51,547 bases of DNA from Halorubrum trapanicum (GTDB taxonomy: Archaea; Halobacteriota; Halobacteria; Halobacteriales; Haloferacaceae): assembly GCF_017873555.1 (NCBI RefSeq), contig NZ_JAGGKE010000015.1, positions 1 through 51,547 on the forward strand. The letters run 5' to 3'. How positions within the stretch are numbered: the stretch's first letter is position 1; each line of letters starts with the position of its first letter. Of this stretch, positions 24,189 through 32,276 are shown in pieces. Both the position numbers and the translations under genes were made by a program. The notes beneath the pieces were generated by a model. It saw only the letters and a list, made by a program, of their open reading frames with translations, was not told the DNA's origin and ran no database searches.

Positions 24189-24585
24189 TTACGCGAGATG
24201 TGACACCTCGTCTGGTTCCTCCACGTCGTCGAATTCACCACGCTCGACCGGCTCCCAATCCTCCCCAGGTGCTGGACTCCACCAGTCGACTTTGTAGGCC
24301 CCCGGTGCCCCGAGGATTTTCACCCGTGCCGAGCCGTCAGGCAGGTCGCGACGGAGCTTCTCGTCGACGTGAAGGTTCCACGTCGAGTCGGTATCGAAGC
24401 ACGCGAGCACAGCCTCCTCGTAGCCACGGTTTTTCTCGGGACTCTCGGAGGACGACTTGCGTGTTACAGTTCTTGCAGAACACTCCCTCGAAGGGAATGT
24501 GGGTGAACACTTCCTGCCCGCAGACGGGGCACCAGAGGAACTCGAACAGTGCCTCGCTGTGTCGGTCGAGTACTTCGAGACTCAT
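24189..24585 (-). pseudogene. Frameshifted zinc-ribbon protein
   Basis: It starts MSLEVLDRHSEALFEFLWCP at 24585 and continues with a zinc ribbon (CPVCGQEV, then CKNCNTQ). Near 24440 the frame turns Arg-rich. In the next frame the sensible sequence resumes (EKNRGYEEAVLACFDTDSTW) and ends EEPDEVSHLA at 24189. Removing one C from a TCCC run joins the halves into about 131 residues. It is either a recent pseudogene or a sequencing error. The family is one I associate with haloarchaeal plasmids; its function is unknown. Confidence 0.78.
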
Positions 24586-24620
24586 TGTTGGACCGACCCG
24601 GTTCGACCGGGTCACTCTCT

Positions 24621-24638
24621 CCGCCCCGGCCGAAAAAC
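24621..24638 (-). promoter_or_regulatory. T-run plus hairpin element, copy 11 (degenerate)
   Basis: In mRNA sense GTTTTTCGGCCGGGGCGG, about 35 nt before the start at 24585. A separate palindrome GACCCGGT/ACCGGGTC lies between it and the start. Confidence 0.5.
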
Positions 24639-24657
24639 ACCCTGCGTGTGTACGTTC

Positions 24658-25023
24658 TCAGCGTTCAGGGCCGTAGACGATGCGCGATGGGGCTTCGTAC
24701 CCACAGTCCGGGCAGTCGTACCAACGCTGTACCGTCGCTCCATCAGCTGTCTTCTCGCCGACGAGAACGTCATCGTTCGGACACTCCGGACAGCTCAGTT
24801 CGGGCGCTGGCCGCTCCCGAAGTGCATCTCGGAACGTCGTCGCCTCCTTCGTCTCGAAGCCTCGCGACCAGACCGGGTAGCCGTCGACGAGGATCGCCCC
24901 GCGCCACTTGTACCGGTATGAGTCCGGCGTCCGGTGTAGGACGGCGCGTGCTCCGGTCTCGGTGTTCCGATACGCGAGTGTTGGTGTACGACTCTCCCGG
25001 GACCAATTGGTGATTCTGGGCAT
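24658..25023 (-). CDS. Small zinc-ribbon protein
   Basis: The product has 121 residues. A basic N-terminal beta-rich part (WSRESRTPTLAYRNTETGAR, then YRYKWRGAILVDGYPVWSRG) precedes a zinc ribbon: CPECPNDD at about 78-85 and CPDCGYEAPS near the end. Such single zinc ribbons commonly bind nucleic acid. It starts 6 bp after the stop of the gene at 25030-25530, so the two form an operon. Function unknown. Confidence 0.72.
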   Translation of the reverse strand: MPRITNWSRESRTPTLAYRNTETGARAVLHRTPDSYRYKWRGAILVDGYPVWSRGFETKEATTFRDALRERPAPELSCPECPNDDVLVGEKTADGATVQRWYDCPDCGYEAPSRIVYGPER

Positions 25024-25029
25024 TGTCAG

Positions 25030-25530
25030 TCAGAAGTGAACGTCTGCGGGGACGATCCAGAGCGTCTGGCTGTCCTCGTCTTCCTCGAGGACACGATCGA
25101 GCTGATCGCGGTGGCGAATCCCCATCGCGTGCTGGTCGTACATCGGGACTGATGGTCCCTCGTAGGCGCCGACCTGATGGAACGCATGTCGGGCGAGATC
25201 CTCGTCGCGCATGATCGCCTCGTCGCTGAGCTCGTCGAGCGCCTCCTTCACCCGGTCGAGATTCCGCTGAAACTCCTCTTTCGTGGCCTTCCAAGCCCGG
25301 TCGATCAGTTCACCACCCTCCTCTGAGTTTATCGGTGCTGCCGTCGGCAGATCTCCCCAGCGAGCCTTCCCGGCGACCGTCGTATCCTCCTCGTCGAAAG
25401 TACAGTAGTAATCAAACACGGCGCAGCCGTGGGGATTCGCCCCGACGAGACGGTCGAAGACTGCTTTCCCTTCGACCAGAGCGTCGTGCCGTGTCGGTGC
25501 CTCGACTAACGCGTAGATGACCATATGCAT
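25030..25530 (-). CDS. Hypothetical haloarchaeal plasmid protein
   Basis: The product has 166 residues from the ATG at 25530 (25524 also possible). The first 60 residues look like a compact alpha/beta domain (MVIYALVEAPTRHDALVEGK, then GCAVFDYYCTFDEED), followed by helices rich in charge and a C-terminal strand (SQTLWIVPADVHF). I cannot name the family. A hairpin element nearly identical to the one at 24121 lies 56 nt upstream. Confidence 0.72.
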   Translation of the reverse strand: MHMVIYALVEAPTRHDALVEGKAVFDRLVGANPHGCAVFDYYCTFDEEDTTVAGKARWGDLPTAAPINSEEGGELIDRAWKATKEEFQRNLDRVKEALDELSDEAIMRDEDLARHAFHQVGAYEGPSVPMYDQHAMGIRHRDQLDRVLEEDEDSQTLWIVPADVHF

Positions 25531-25585
25531 CTTTGTTCACCTCGGAGCGCCGACTCACCGGGCGCTGCTCGGCTTTGTCTGCTCG

Positions 25586-25619
25586 GTGCGCCGGCACCCA
25601 TCGCCGGCGCTCGAAAAAC
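25586..25619 (-). promoter_or_regulatory. T-run plus hairpin element, copy 12
   Basis: In mRNA sense GTTTTTCGAGCGCCGGCGAT leads into a perfect GCGCCGGC/GCCGGCGC stem, identical to copy 10. Confidence 0.85.
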
Positions 25620-25639
25620 CTCGCTTCGGGAGACCGCGT

Positions 25640-26062
25640 TCAGGAATCGGCAGTCTGCTCGACGGTGATCGTCAGGTCGCCCGACTCGTAGTCGGCCTCG
25701 AAGTCGGTGCTGAACGCGTCGGAGTCGTAGGCGGCGTGGTAGGCACGGTGCAGTTCGAGCGACCCGGTCGCCTTGAAGTGGAAGAACGCGGCCGCCGTGT
25801 AGGGTTGGCTCTGGGTTTCGATCTGCGTCTCGACAGAGGCCGGGAGCGCGATTTGTGGTGTGTCCGTATCGATACTCGTAGCGAACGCCTTCGCTTCCTC
25901 GACGGTCGCCTGCGAATGTGCGGGTGTCTCGCCGGTGAGCACGTTTACCGGCGTCTCGGTATCGTCAGTGAACAGGACATCGTGGAAGGTGCGCGTCCCG
26001 AGGACTGCGTCGGGACTTAACTCGCAATCGTGGAGTGGATCGTCGTCTGGATTCTCGGGCAT
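25640..26062 (-). CDS. Hypothetical acidic protein
   Basis: The product has 140 residues from the ATG at 26062. The sequence is strongly acidic, with TRTFHDVLFTDDTETPVNVL, a central segment (AATFF-like SQPYTAAAFFHFKATGSLEL) and a C-terminal strand pair (YESGDLTITVEQTADS). The AAAFFHFKATG segment resembles TAATFVFLDK in the gene at 23522-24106, so the two may be distant paralogues. No function recognised. It is the last backbone gene before the Zn/Cd ATPase block. Confidence 0.65.
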   Translation of the reverse strand: MPENPDDDPLHDCELSPDAVLGTRTFHDVLFTDDTETPVNVLTGETPAHSQATVEEAKAFATSIDTDTPQIALPASVETQIETQSQPYTAAAFFHFKATGSLELHRAYHAAYDSDAFSTDFEADYESGDLTITVEQTADS

Positions 26063-26182
26063 CAAATCAGAGCCTGCGGTGGGGCTCAGTCTCTACTGCC
26101 CCAGACAAACTGCAAATTGTCTCGATAGAGCGCAGGAAAGTCGCGAAAGAGGAGCGTCCTGCCCGCACTTCCCGCCGCAGAG

Positions 26183-28546
26183 TCAGGTGTCGGAGAACCG
26201 ATCGGGCTCGATTCGCGACAACCGCATCGCGTTCCCGGTGACACCGAGGCTCATCCCCATATCACCGACAACGACCGCCAACGCAACGCTGACCAGCCCC
26301 AGTGGCACGCCCAGCGCGAGCAGGAACTTCACGCCGAGACTCGCCCAGATGTTCTGCCGGATCACCCCGTTGGCCGTATGCGACAGGTCGTACAGGTACG
26401 GGAGTTTCCCGACGTCGTCGCCCATCAACGCAATATCGGCCGTCTCGAGAGCGGTGTCGGTGCCGGCCGCGCCCATCGCGATGCCGACCTCCGCGGTGGC
26501 GAGCGCGGGCGCGTCGTTGATGCCGTCACCGACCATCGCGACATCACCGTACTCTGCCTGTAACTCCTCGACAGCGTCGACCTTCTCGTCGGGCAGGAGT
26601 TCTGCGCGATACTCGTCGACCCCGACCTGCTCGGCGATTGCGCGGGCGGTGCCCTCGTTGTCGCCGGTGAGCATCACCACGCGCTCGACGCCCAGCTCGT
26701 GCAGGCGTTCGACGGCCCGCTTCGAGGCCGGGCGAACCTCGTCGGCGATGGCGATCGCACCCAGCAGTTTCGACTCCGTCCCGACGATAACGACAGTCTT
26801 GCCCTCCCGCTCCAGCGCGGAGAGGGCATCCTCGGCGAACGCCCCGTTCTCGCCCTCGGTCGCCTCTTCCGTCATAACGCCGCCGTCCGTCTCGCGGCGT
26901 GCCCGAGCGAGGTCGAAGCCCAGTTCCTCGAAGAGCGCGGGCTTGCCCGCATAGTACGTCTCGCCGCCGATCTCGCCGCGGATGCCCTTCCCAGTGAGGC
27001 TCTCGAAACCCGTCGGGTCGGGCAGGTTGCCCACGCCCGCCTCCTCAGCACGGGCGAGAATCGCCGTAGCAATGGGATGCTCACTGCGCTGCTCCAGCCC
27101 AGCGGCGCGACGGAGCAGATCGTCCTCCGTAGTGTCACCCACCGGAACGACGTCGGTGACGGCGAGTTCGCCCTTGGTGAGCGTCCCGGTCTTGTCGACG
27201 GCGACGGCGTCGACCTCGCCCATCGCTTCCAGGTAATTTCCGCCCTTGATCAGGACGCCGTTCTTCGCGGCGCTCGTGATGCCCGACACCACCGAGACGG
27301 GTGTGGAGATGACGAACGCACACGGGCAGGCGATCACCAGCAGCGTGAGCCCACGGATGAACCACGTCTGCCAGTCGCCCGCGAAGGTGAACCCGTAACC
27401 GGCTAGGTCCACCGCCACCGGATCAGCGATAACCAGCGGCGGGATAGCGGCGGTCAGGATTGCCAGCACGACGACGAGGGGTGTGTAGTAGCCGGAGAAG
27501 CTGTCGACGAACTGCTCAGACTCGGTCTTCTTCGCCTGTGCGCCCTGTACCATTTCGATAATACGCGAGAGCGTCGAATCGCCAGCGGTCGAGGTGACCT
27601 CTACCTCGAGGTACCCCTCTTCGTTGATCGCGCCGGCGTACACCTCGTCGCCGGTGGTCTTGTCGACGGGGACGCTCTCGCCCGTGATCGGCGACTGGTC
27701 GACTGCACTCTCGCCTTCGATGACCGTCCCGTCGAGCGGAATCTTGTCGCCAGGGCGGACGACGACGGTCTCGCCAACGTCGACCTCCTCGACGGAAACG
27801 GTCACTTCCTCACCATCGCGACGGACGGTCGCCTCGTCGGGCGAGAGTTCCATCAGCTCGCGCAGAGAATCCCGTGCCCTGTCCATCGCATAGTCCTCGA
27901 GCAGTTCGGCGATGCTGAACAGGACGGCCAGCGTCGCGGCCTCGACGAAGTAGCCGATGCCGGTTGCGGCGATGATCGCTGTCCCCATCAGGAGGTCGAT
28001 GTCGAGGCTTCGGTTCTTCGCGGAGTAGTACCCGCTGCGGACGACCGGGATGCCACTGGCCGCGACGGCACCGAGGAACAGGACATCTGCGATGTGTAGC
28101 GGGTAGTCGAGGATGCTCGCTATCGCGACGTTCTGGCCGGTGAGAAGGAACTCGAAGACTAGACCAAGGATGACGAACGCTGCGCCGAGCCACGTCTTCT
28201 TCGCGCGAGAACTCGTCCAGACCTCCGAAGGTGGCGCGATATCGACGCCGTCGGCAGACTCGTCGGTTTCGTCGTCTGCTCCGCCGATCACGTCATAGCC
28301 GGCGGCTTCGATCGCCGCGACGACGTCGGCTTTGGTAGTCCGGTCCGGATCGTACTTGATGGTAGCTGTCCCGGTGGTCGGCTGGAGCGTGGCCTCAACG
28401 ACGCCGTCGACGCGCTGGAGGCTCTTGTCGACTTTTTGCGCACACGACGGACAGTCCATCTCGGGGACCGTGAGACGGGCAGTCAACTCCCGCTGCCCGC
28501 CGCCGTTCGGTGGTCCCGCTGTATCCACATCGGAATTCTCTGTCAT
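26183..28546 (-). CDS. Zn/Cd/Pb-type P1B ATPase
   Basis: The product has 787 residues from the ATG at 28546. An N-terminal HMA domain (MDCPSCA, Cys 32 and 35) precedes the transmembrane region. TGES, the metal motif CPC in LLVIACPCAFVISTPVS, DKTGT, SEHPIAT and [10 protein letters not shown] follow. A Lys in the seventh helix (LGVKFLLALGVP) and D-x-G in the eighth (VVVGDMGMSLG) are the P1B-2 signature for Zn(II), Cd(II) and Pb(II). A much longer frame up to 28963 is a shadow of the upstream gene. Its HTH regulator is encoded immediately upstream and a palindrome lies in its promoter. Confidence 0.93.
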   Translation of the reverse strand: MTENSDVDTAGPPNGGGQRELTARLTVPEMDCPSCAQKVDKSLQRVDGVVEATLQPTTGTATIKYDPDRTTKADVVAAIEAAGYDVIGGADDETDESADGVDIAPPSEVWTSSRAKKTWLGAAFVILGLVFEFLLTGQNVAIASILDYPLHIADVLFLGAVAASGIPVVRSGYYSAKNRSLDIDLLMGTAIIAATGIGYFVEAATLAVLFSIAELLEDYAMDRARDSLRELMELSPDEATVRRDGEEVTVSVEEVDVGETVVVRPGDKIPLDGTVIEGESAVDQSPITGESVPVDKTTGDEVYAGAINEEGYLEVEVTSTAGDSTLSRIIEMVQGAQAKKTESEQFVDSFSGYYTPLVVVLAILTAAIPPLVIADPVAVDLAGYGFTFAGDWQTWFIRGLTLLVIACPCAFVISTPVSVVSGITSAAKNGVLIKGGNYLEAMGEVDAVAVDKTGTLTKGELAVTDVVPVGDTTEDDLLRRAAGLEQRSEHPIATAILARAEEAGVGNLPDPTGFESLTGKGIRGEIGGETYYAGKPALFEELGFDLARARRETDGGVMTEEATEGENGAFAEDALSALEREGKTVVIVGTESKLLGAIAIADEVRPASKRAVERLHELGVERVVMLTGDNEGTARAIAEQVGVDEYRAELLPDEKVDAVEELQAEYGDVAMVGDGINDAPALATAEVGIAMGAAGTDTALETADIALMGDDVGKLPYLYDLSHTANGVIRQNIWASLGVKFLLALGVPLGLVSVALAVVVGDMGMSLGVTGNAMRLSRIEPDRFSDT

Positions 28547-28582
28547 CACCTCACGGTAGGAGCGGGAGTTCGATATGTCTTT

Positions 28583-28598
28583 GTTGGAATATTCCAAC
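28583..28598. promoter_or_regulatory. Palindromic operator upstream of the Zn/Cd ATPase gene
   Basis: GTTGGAATATTCCAAC is a perfect 16-bp palindrome in the 59-bp gap, 37 bp upstream of the ATPase start. It probably binds the metal-responsive regulator encoded upstream, or overlaps the core promoter. Confidence 0.6.
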
Positions 28599-28605
28599 CG
28601 CGGTG

Positions 28606-29355
28606 TCAGTGCGATGCCAGCCGTTCTTCCGCTACCCGCTCGCCGGCGACGTGTTGCTTCGCCAAATGTTCTTCCGCCCGACGGAGCCGGTAGGTAAGTG
28701 TTGACCGAGGCACGTCGAGATGCTCGGCCAACTCGCCGACATCGACCTCGCGGGGCGACTCGTAGTAGCCGTGTTCGACGGCGGCTTGGAGGGCGGCTTC
28801 CTGCGCCGGGGGTAATCCGCTCGGTGTTTCGTCGCTTCCTCCAGCTGCTGTCGTCGTGTCCGCGGTGCGGAGCATCTCCATCTGAGCGCATTCTTCGACG
28901 GCAACCTCGAGGGAGTCGAAGAATGCCGCCACGTCGCCGTCGCCCGAGTGGATGAGTCGCCACGTGTAGTGGCGGCCCTCATGACGGGTCTCGAACAGCA
29001 CGCCGTCCCCGAGATGGTCGCGGGCGATGTGGGGAACCGAGGCGCAGGTGGGGGTTCGCTCCCAGTCGGAGTAGAGGACGAGCGTGTCGTCCGTGCGGTC
29101 AAGGACGCGGGTGGTCTGGGTGGCGCCGCAGTCCTCGGTGGCGAGACAGTCGGCGTAGTAGTCGCTGTTTCGAAACGCGTCCTCGATGGCGTCGAGTGCG
29201 TCCGGAGTGCCGGTGGCATGGTCGACTCGCCAAAGTTGGTCGGCAGTCGCGTGCAACGAAAGCGAGCGGACACGGGCGTCGGGGTAGTCGGCAAGGGCAT
29301 CCGCCACCCTATTGCACCCCGGCTCGTATTCGAGGGCGAAGACGAGTTCGCGCAT
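28606..29355 (-). CDS. HTH_10 (Bat-type) regulator of the Zn/Cd ATPase
   Basis: The product has 249 residues. The C-terminal 60 residues are the bacterio-opsin-activator HTH (QEAALQAAVEHGYYESPREV, then GELAEHLDVPRSTLTYRLRR), found in many haloarchaeal regulators. The N-terminal part (residues 1-175) is a sensor with several cysteines (C14, then two in CLATEDC, one in TCASVPH, one in EECAQ) suited to metal binding. It is encoded 59 bp upstream of the Zn/Cd ATPase on the same strand, so it most likely controls that pump. Confidence 0.85.
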   Translation of the reverse strand: MRELVFALEYEPGCNRVADALADYPDARVRSLSLHATADQLWRVDHATGTPDALDAIEDAFRNSDYYADCLATEDCGATQTTRVLDRTDDTLVLYSDWERTPTCASVPHIARDHLGDGVLFETRHEGRHYTWRLIHSGDGDVAAFFDSLEVAVEECAQMEMLRTADTTTAAGGSDETPSGLPPAQEAALQAAVEHGYYESPREVDVGELAEHLDVPRSTLTYRLRRAEEHLAKQHVAGERVAEERLASH

Positions 29356-29416
29356 ACCCCGTCTACGGCCTCCTCCGACATAACCAATGGCACGGGACTA
29401 CGTCTACTGGTGAGCA

Positions 29417-29701
29417 TCAGATCACGTCGTTCGGGTCGTGGACCTCCTGCATTCGCTGCGCTTCGGCCGCGTATTGGTCCTGGAGATCGGGGTCATCAAC
29501 CGTGCCGAGATTGCCGGGCCCCGCATCGACTGCCGCTGTCGTATCTCGAATATCGGTGAAGGACGTGAGTGCCCGCTCTTTCCGATAATACTGTTTGCCG
29601 TCGGGTGTCGCGTAGGTGAGGATGATTAGGTTCTGTTCATCATCGGAGTAGGTACGTTCGACGAGCCATACTCGCACCTCGTCATCAGCCCGATCTGACA
29701 T
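29417..29701 (-). CDS. Small hypothetical protein
   Basis: The product has 94 residues from the ATG at 29701; the long upstream frame overlaps the next gene and is not credible. The N-terminal 45 residues look like beta strands (DEVRVWLVERTYSDDEQNLI, ILTYATPDGKQYYRKERALT), and the rest is acidic and helical. It is probably in an operon with the DUF6735 gene upstream. No family recognised. Confidence 0.65.
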   Translation of the reverse strand: MSDRADDEVRVWLVERTYSDDEQNLIILTYATPDGKQYYRKERALTSFTDIRDTTAAVDAGPGNLGTVDDPDLQDQYAAEAQRMQEVHDPNDVI

Positions 29702-29738
29702 ATCCAGACGTTCGTGGGGACTCAGAAAGGGATTGGCG

Positions 29739-30401
29739 TTATAATCGGTCGACTGACGCAGTTTTCGACGGTGATTCACCACCAGGGATGCGCAGTTCCT
29801 GGCGCTCGCCGACCCACTCGCCGAGCTTCTGTGTGAGGTACTGGCGAGCGGTCGACTGGGTGAACACACCCTTGTCGAGCATATCGCCGACGACGTCTTT
29901 GAGGGCCGCGAACTGTCCCTGCAGGTGGCCGTCGCCGACCGGCTCGCCGTCGTACCAGCGCACCGTCGCGAGCGCGCCGTTCCCGACCGTCTCTCCCTGT
30001 TCGACTGTCTCCGAGTCGTACTGGAGGCCGAACCATAGTGTCCGGTAGGCGGCTACCTCGAATGTCGTCGACACCACGAAGAACGCCTCGTGGTGGAGAT
30101 AGTCGAGATGGTCCGCGACGATCTCGTCGAGGGTAAGCCCGGTGGCGCAGGGCTTCGGCTCGACGACCGTCGACGGGCGATCTTCACCGGCGAGGTAGCC
30201 ATCGACGGCATCTACCTCGAGGCCATCGGCCAGTTCCGCCAGCAGCTGTTTCGCCCACTTCGAGTCGGTGTCGTCGCCACCGAACGGTGTTTCAGCCGAT
30301 ATTCGGTGCTTGAGCTTGAGATTCGCTGCACCCCAATGAGAGTAGTGGAGCGTGTACTGTCCGTCAGTTCGTTCGTACGCAACGAGTGCGCGGTGGCCCA
30401 T
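29739..30401 (-). CDS. DUF6735 family protein
   Basis: The product has 220 residues from the ATG at 30401. The N-terminus MGHRALVAYERTDGQYTLHY, followed by SHWGAANLKLKHRI, is the hallmark of DUF6735, a widespread haloarchaeal family of unknown role. It continues with acidic helices and a GLTLDEIVADHLDYLHHEAF segment. It is preceded by a hairpin element and followed by the small gene at 29417. Confidence 0.85.
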   Translation of the reverse strand: MGHRALVAYERTDGQYTLHYSHWGAANLKLKHRISAETPFGGDDTDSKWAKQLLAELADGLEVDAVDGYLAGEDRPSTVVEPKPCATGLTLDEIVADHLDYLHHEAFFVVSTTFEVAAYRTLWFGLQYDSETVEQGETVGNGALATVRWYDGEPVGDGHLQGQFAALKDVVGDMLDKGVFTQSTARQYLTQKLGEWVGERQELRIPGGESPSKTASVDRL

Positions 30402-30438
30402 TGAACAATCACCTCGGAGGACGACCCACGACTGGATC

Positions 30439-30468
30439 GCCCCGCACCCCTCCCGGGGGACGAACAAC
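30439..30468 (-). promoter_or_regulatory. T-run plus hairpin element, copy 13
   Basis: In mRNA sense GTTGTTCGTCCCCCGGGAGG is followed by GGTGCGGGGC. It lies between the stop at 30470 and the start at 30401, overlapping the upstream gene's stop region. Confidence 0.75.
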
Positions 30469-30469
30469 G

Positions 30470-30850
30470 CTACTCGTCGATCGGGTCGGGGAAACTGAGG
30501 TCCGCGTACAGGACCTCACCGTCGCGGATGATGTACCGTTTGGCCAGCACGGGAAAGCGGCACTTGGTAAATCCGGCTGTCTGGATGTCGAATTCTTCGT
30601 CCGGTTCGAGATATTCTGCGAGCGACCGGAGGAACTCGTGGGTGACGATGCCACCGTCGTAGTCAGGAAGCCCGTTCTCACGAGCCTCGTACACGTCGAA
30701 GCTGTCGTAGCCCCAGATGATCAGTTCGCCGTCGTCGTCCACCTCCCAGTTGAGCGTCCCGAAGCAGTGGTTCTCACAGAGTTCGCGGACTGCCTGTGGA
30801 TCCGATACGAGCGCGCCGGTCGATGTCGTTGCGGCTTGGAGTGTTGCCAT
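30470..30850 (-). CDS. Hypothetical haloarchaeal protein
   Basis: The product has 126 residues. Segments GTLNWEVDDDGELIIWGYDS, FLRSLAEYLEPDEEFDIQTA and YIIRDGEVLYADLSFPDP suggest a mixed alpha/beta domain of the kind encoded by many small plasmid genes. It lies in the same run of genes as DUF6735, starting from inverted repeat copy 7. A hairpin element lies 23 nt upstream of the start. Function not recognised. Confidence 0.7.
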   Translation of the reverse strand: MATLQAATTSTGALVSDPQAVRELCENHCFGTLNWEVDDDGELIIWGYDSFDVYEARENGLPDYDGGIVTHEFLRSLAEYLEPDEEFDIQTAGFTKCRFPVLAKRYIIRDGEVLYADLSFPDPIDE

Positions 30851-30872
30851 GGGTTGTTCTCGGGAGCGGTCT

Positions 30873-30906
30873 CGCGCCCCCGCACCCCTTCAAGGGGGCG
30901 AACAAC
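30873..30906 (-). promoter_or_regulatory. T-run plus hairpin element, copy 14
   Basis: In mRNA sense GTTGTTCGCCCCCTTGAAGG is followed by GGTGCGGGGGCGCG, one of the longest stems in the set. Confidence 0.8.
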
Positions 30907-30957
30907 CGCTCACGCTGTGACGGCCACAGGATACTGCGTTGCCGACGCGTCGTGCTG

Positions 30958-31146
30958 TCAGGATTCTTCTTTAGCGTCACCGTCCCTCGTCGTATTCGGT
31001 TGGGTGAGAACATCCACCTGCTCGAGGAGCGTCGTCGCGGTGCTAATTCGCTCTCGATCAGCGGGCCCCAATTGGTCGGCGTCGATACTGGAGAGGCTGC
31101 TAAGCGCGCGGTGGAGTCGATAGCCTGGGGTGTCTCGTGGGTCCAT
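30958..31146 (-). CDS. Small helical protein
   Basis: The product has 62 residues from the ATG at 31146, 1 nt after a hairpin element and about 90 bp downstream of inverted repeat copy 7. The composition (YRLHRALSSLSSIDADQLGP, then ADRERISTATTLLEQVDVLT) is two amphipathic helices, and the last 15 residues are charged. Position and strand fit the operon of 30401, but coding status rests on this context. Confidence 0.55.
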   Translation of the reverse strand: MDPRDTPGYRLHRALSSLSSIDADQLGPADRERISTATTLLEQVDVLTQPNTTRDGDAKEES

Positions 31147-31181
31147 GTGTGCGCCTCCGCCAATTTACGGCGCGAAAAAAC
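31147..31181 (-). promoter_or_regulatory. T-run plus hairpin element, copy 15
   Basis: In mRNA sense GTTTTTTCGCGCCGTAAATT is followed by GGCGGAGGCGC. It ends immediately before the start codon at 31146, closer than any other copy. Confidence 0.7.
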
Positions 31182-31234
31182 ACCGGCGGGCAGTCAGCGG
31201 GGCGGTCCGGGAGTGATCTCGAACTAGTCTCCAA

Positions 31235-31275
31235 TTAACCAACAGGACGAATCGATATCGGGATTAGTTGGTTAA
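31235..31275. repeat. Dispersed inverted repeat, copy 7
   Basis: TTAACCAACA at 31235-31244 and AGTTGGTTAA at 31266-31275 are separated by 21 nt. It lies upstream of the minus-strand gene run starting at 31146. Confidence 0.85.
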
Positions 31276-31288
31276 ACTGTCACCGTCT

Positions 31289-32176
31289 CTATTGACCGGC
31301 TTCGGGTTCGGGCCCATAGCGAGGTGTCCCGCACCGCTGACACTCCCACATGGGCTGCCCGGTCCACTCGTCGTCGGGGATAGCCTCGAATTCGCGAAAT
31401 CGATGCTTAGTCTCCCGATCACACTCCCGACACTCGAGGTGAGTTCTGTTTGGGCGCTCGCGTCGTGGCTGTTCGGTATCGGTCTTGCCAACGGATTCCT
31501 GGAGCGCAATCGCCGGCACCAGCCAGAGGTCGTCGTCTGCGTCCTCACGTAGGCTTGCAAGACGATCTTCGGAGTGAACCCCACTCCCGGTTTCCTCGTA
31601 GAGGAACGTCGTGTGCTCGCCGTCGTGACAGGACTGCGTCGTCTCTGTCCACGCCGTCCGCTCACGAGCAGCCGCGAGCAGCTGATTACCACATTCAGAC
31701 GTGACCCGTGTCGCCGAGGGGAGCGAGGGCCACTGATCGACAAGCTGTGGGGCCGGTTCTTCGTCGAGATCATAGATTAGCTTGCAGTCATCGACTACTG
31801 GGTCATCATCTGCCCTCGCGAGGAGGGTGGCCGCAGCAGATCCCTTCGCGACGGCGCCGTAGAACGTCGACGCCTCAACGAGCAGCTGGATGACGTGGAG
31901 GAGAGTCCGTTCGGCATTCGACGTGCCCTGCTCGTCGGCTGCTTCGAGATGGTTCGTGAGACAGAACCGGCACTTCGACTGGCCAGCGGGGATCGACGCT
32001 CCACAGGAATCGCACTCGGTCGCAGCTGCTGTCGGGTCGTCTGGATAGCCTGCGTCGACGCCACCAGAGCGTTGCCGCCGGAGCTCACCACTACTACTGG
32101 CGAGTTGGTCGTCGGGAACGTGGGTCGCTTCGCCGAGCGGTCGGAGGGCTTCGTAGTCGGCGTACTGGTCGGTCAT
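31289..32176 (-). CDS. Zinc-ribbon-containing hypothetical protein
   Basis: The product has 295 residues from the ATG at 32176. A first zinc ribbon (CDSCGASIPAGQSKCRFC, about residues 55-72) and a second at the C-terminus (CRECDRETKHRF, then ECQRCGTPRYG) flank a helical region (LLHVIQLLVEASTFYGAVAK) and a region with scattered Cys and His. Proteins with paired zinc ribbons usually bind nucleic acid or other proteins. I cannot name a family. Confidence 0.72.
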   Translation of the reverse strand: MTDQYADYEALRPLGEATHVPDDQLASSSGELRRQRSGGVDAGYPDDPTAAATECDSCGASIPAGQSKCRFCLTNHLEAADEQGTSNAERTLLHVIQLLVEASTFYGAVAKGSAAATLLARADDDPVVDDCKLIYDLDEEPAPQLVDQWPSLPSATRVTSECGNQLLAAARERTAWTETTQSCHDGEHTTFLYEETGSGVHSEDRLASLREDADDDLWLVPAIALQESVGKTDTEQPRRERPNRTHLECRECDRETKHRFREFEAIPDDEWTGQPMWECQRCGTPRYGPEPEAGQ

Positions 32177-32204
32177 AGAGTGATCTGGCCGTATCATGCT
32201 TCGT

Positions 32205-32222
32205 CTTCGGGTTTAAATAATG
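32205..32222 (-). promoter_or_regulatory. Promoter of the zinc-ribbon gene at 32176
   Basis: In transcript sense CATTATTTAAACCCGAAG places a TTTAAA TATA box about 33 bp upstream of the ATG, so the transcript would be leaderless or nearly so. No hairpin element is present here. Confidence 0.55.
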
Positions 32223-32276
32223 GCTCTCACATCAATCAGCCTACAGACATACAACCGAAAATCAGCAGTGTGGGCG

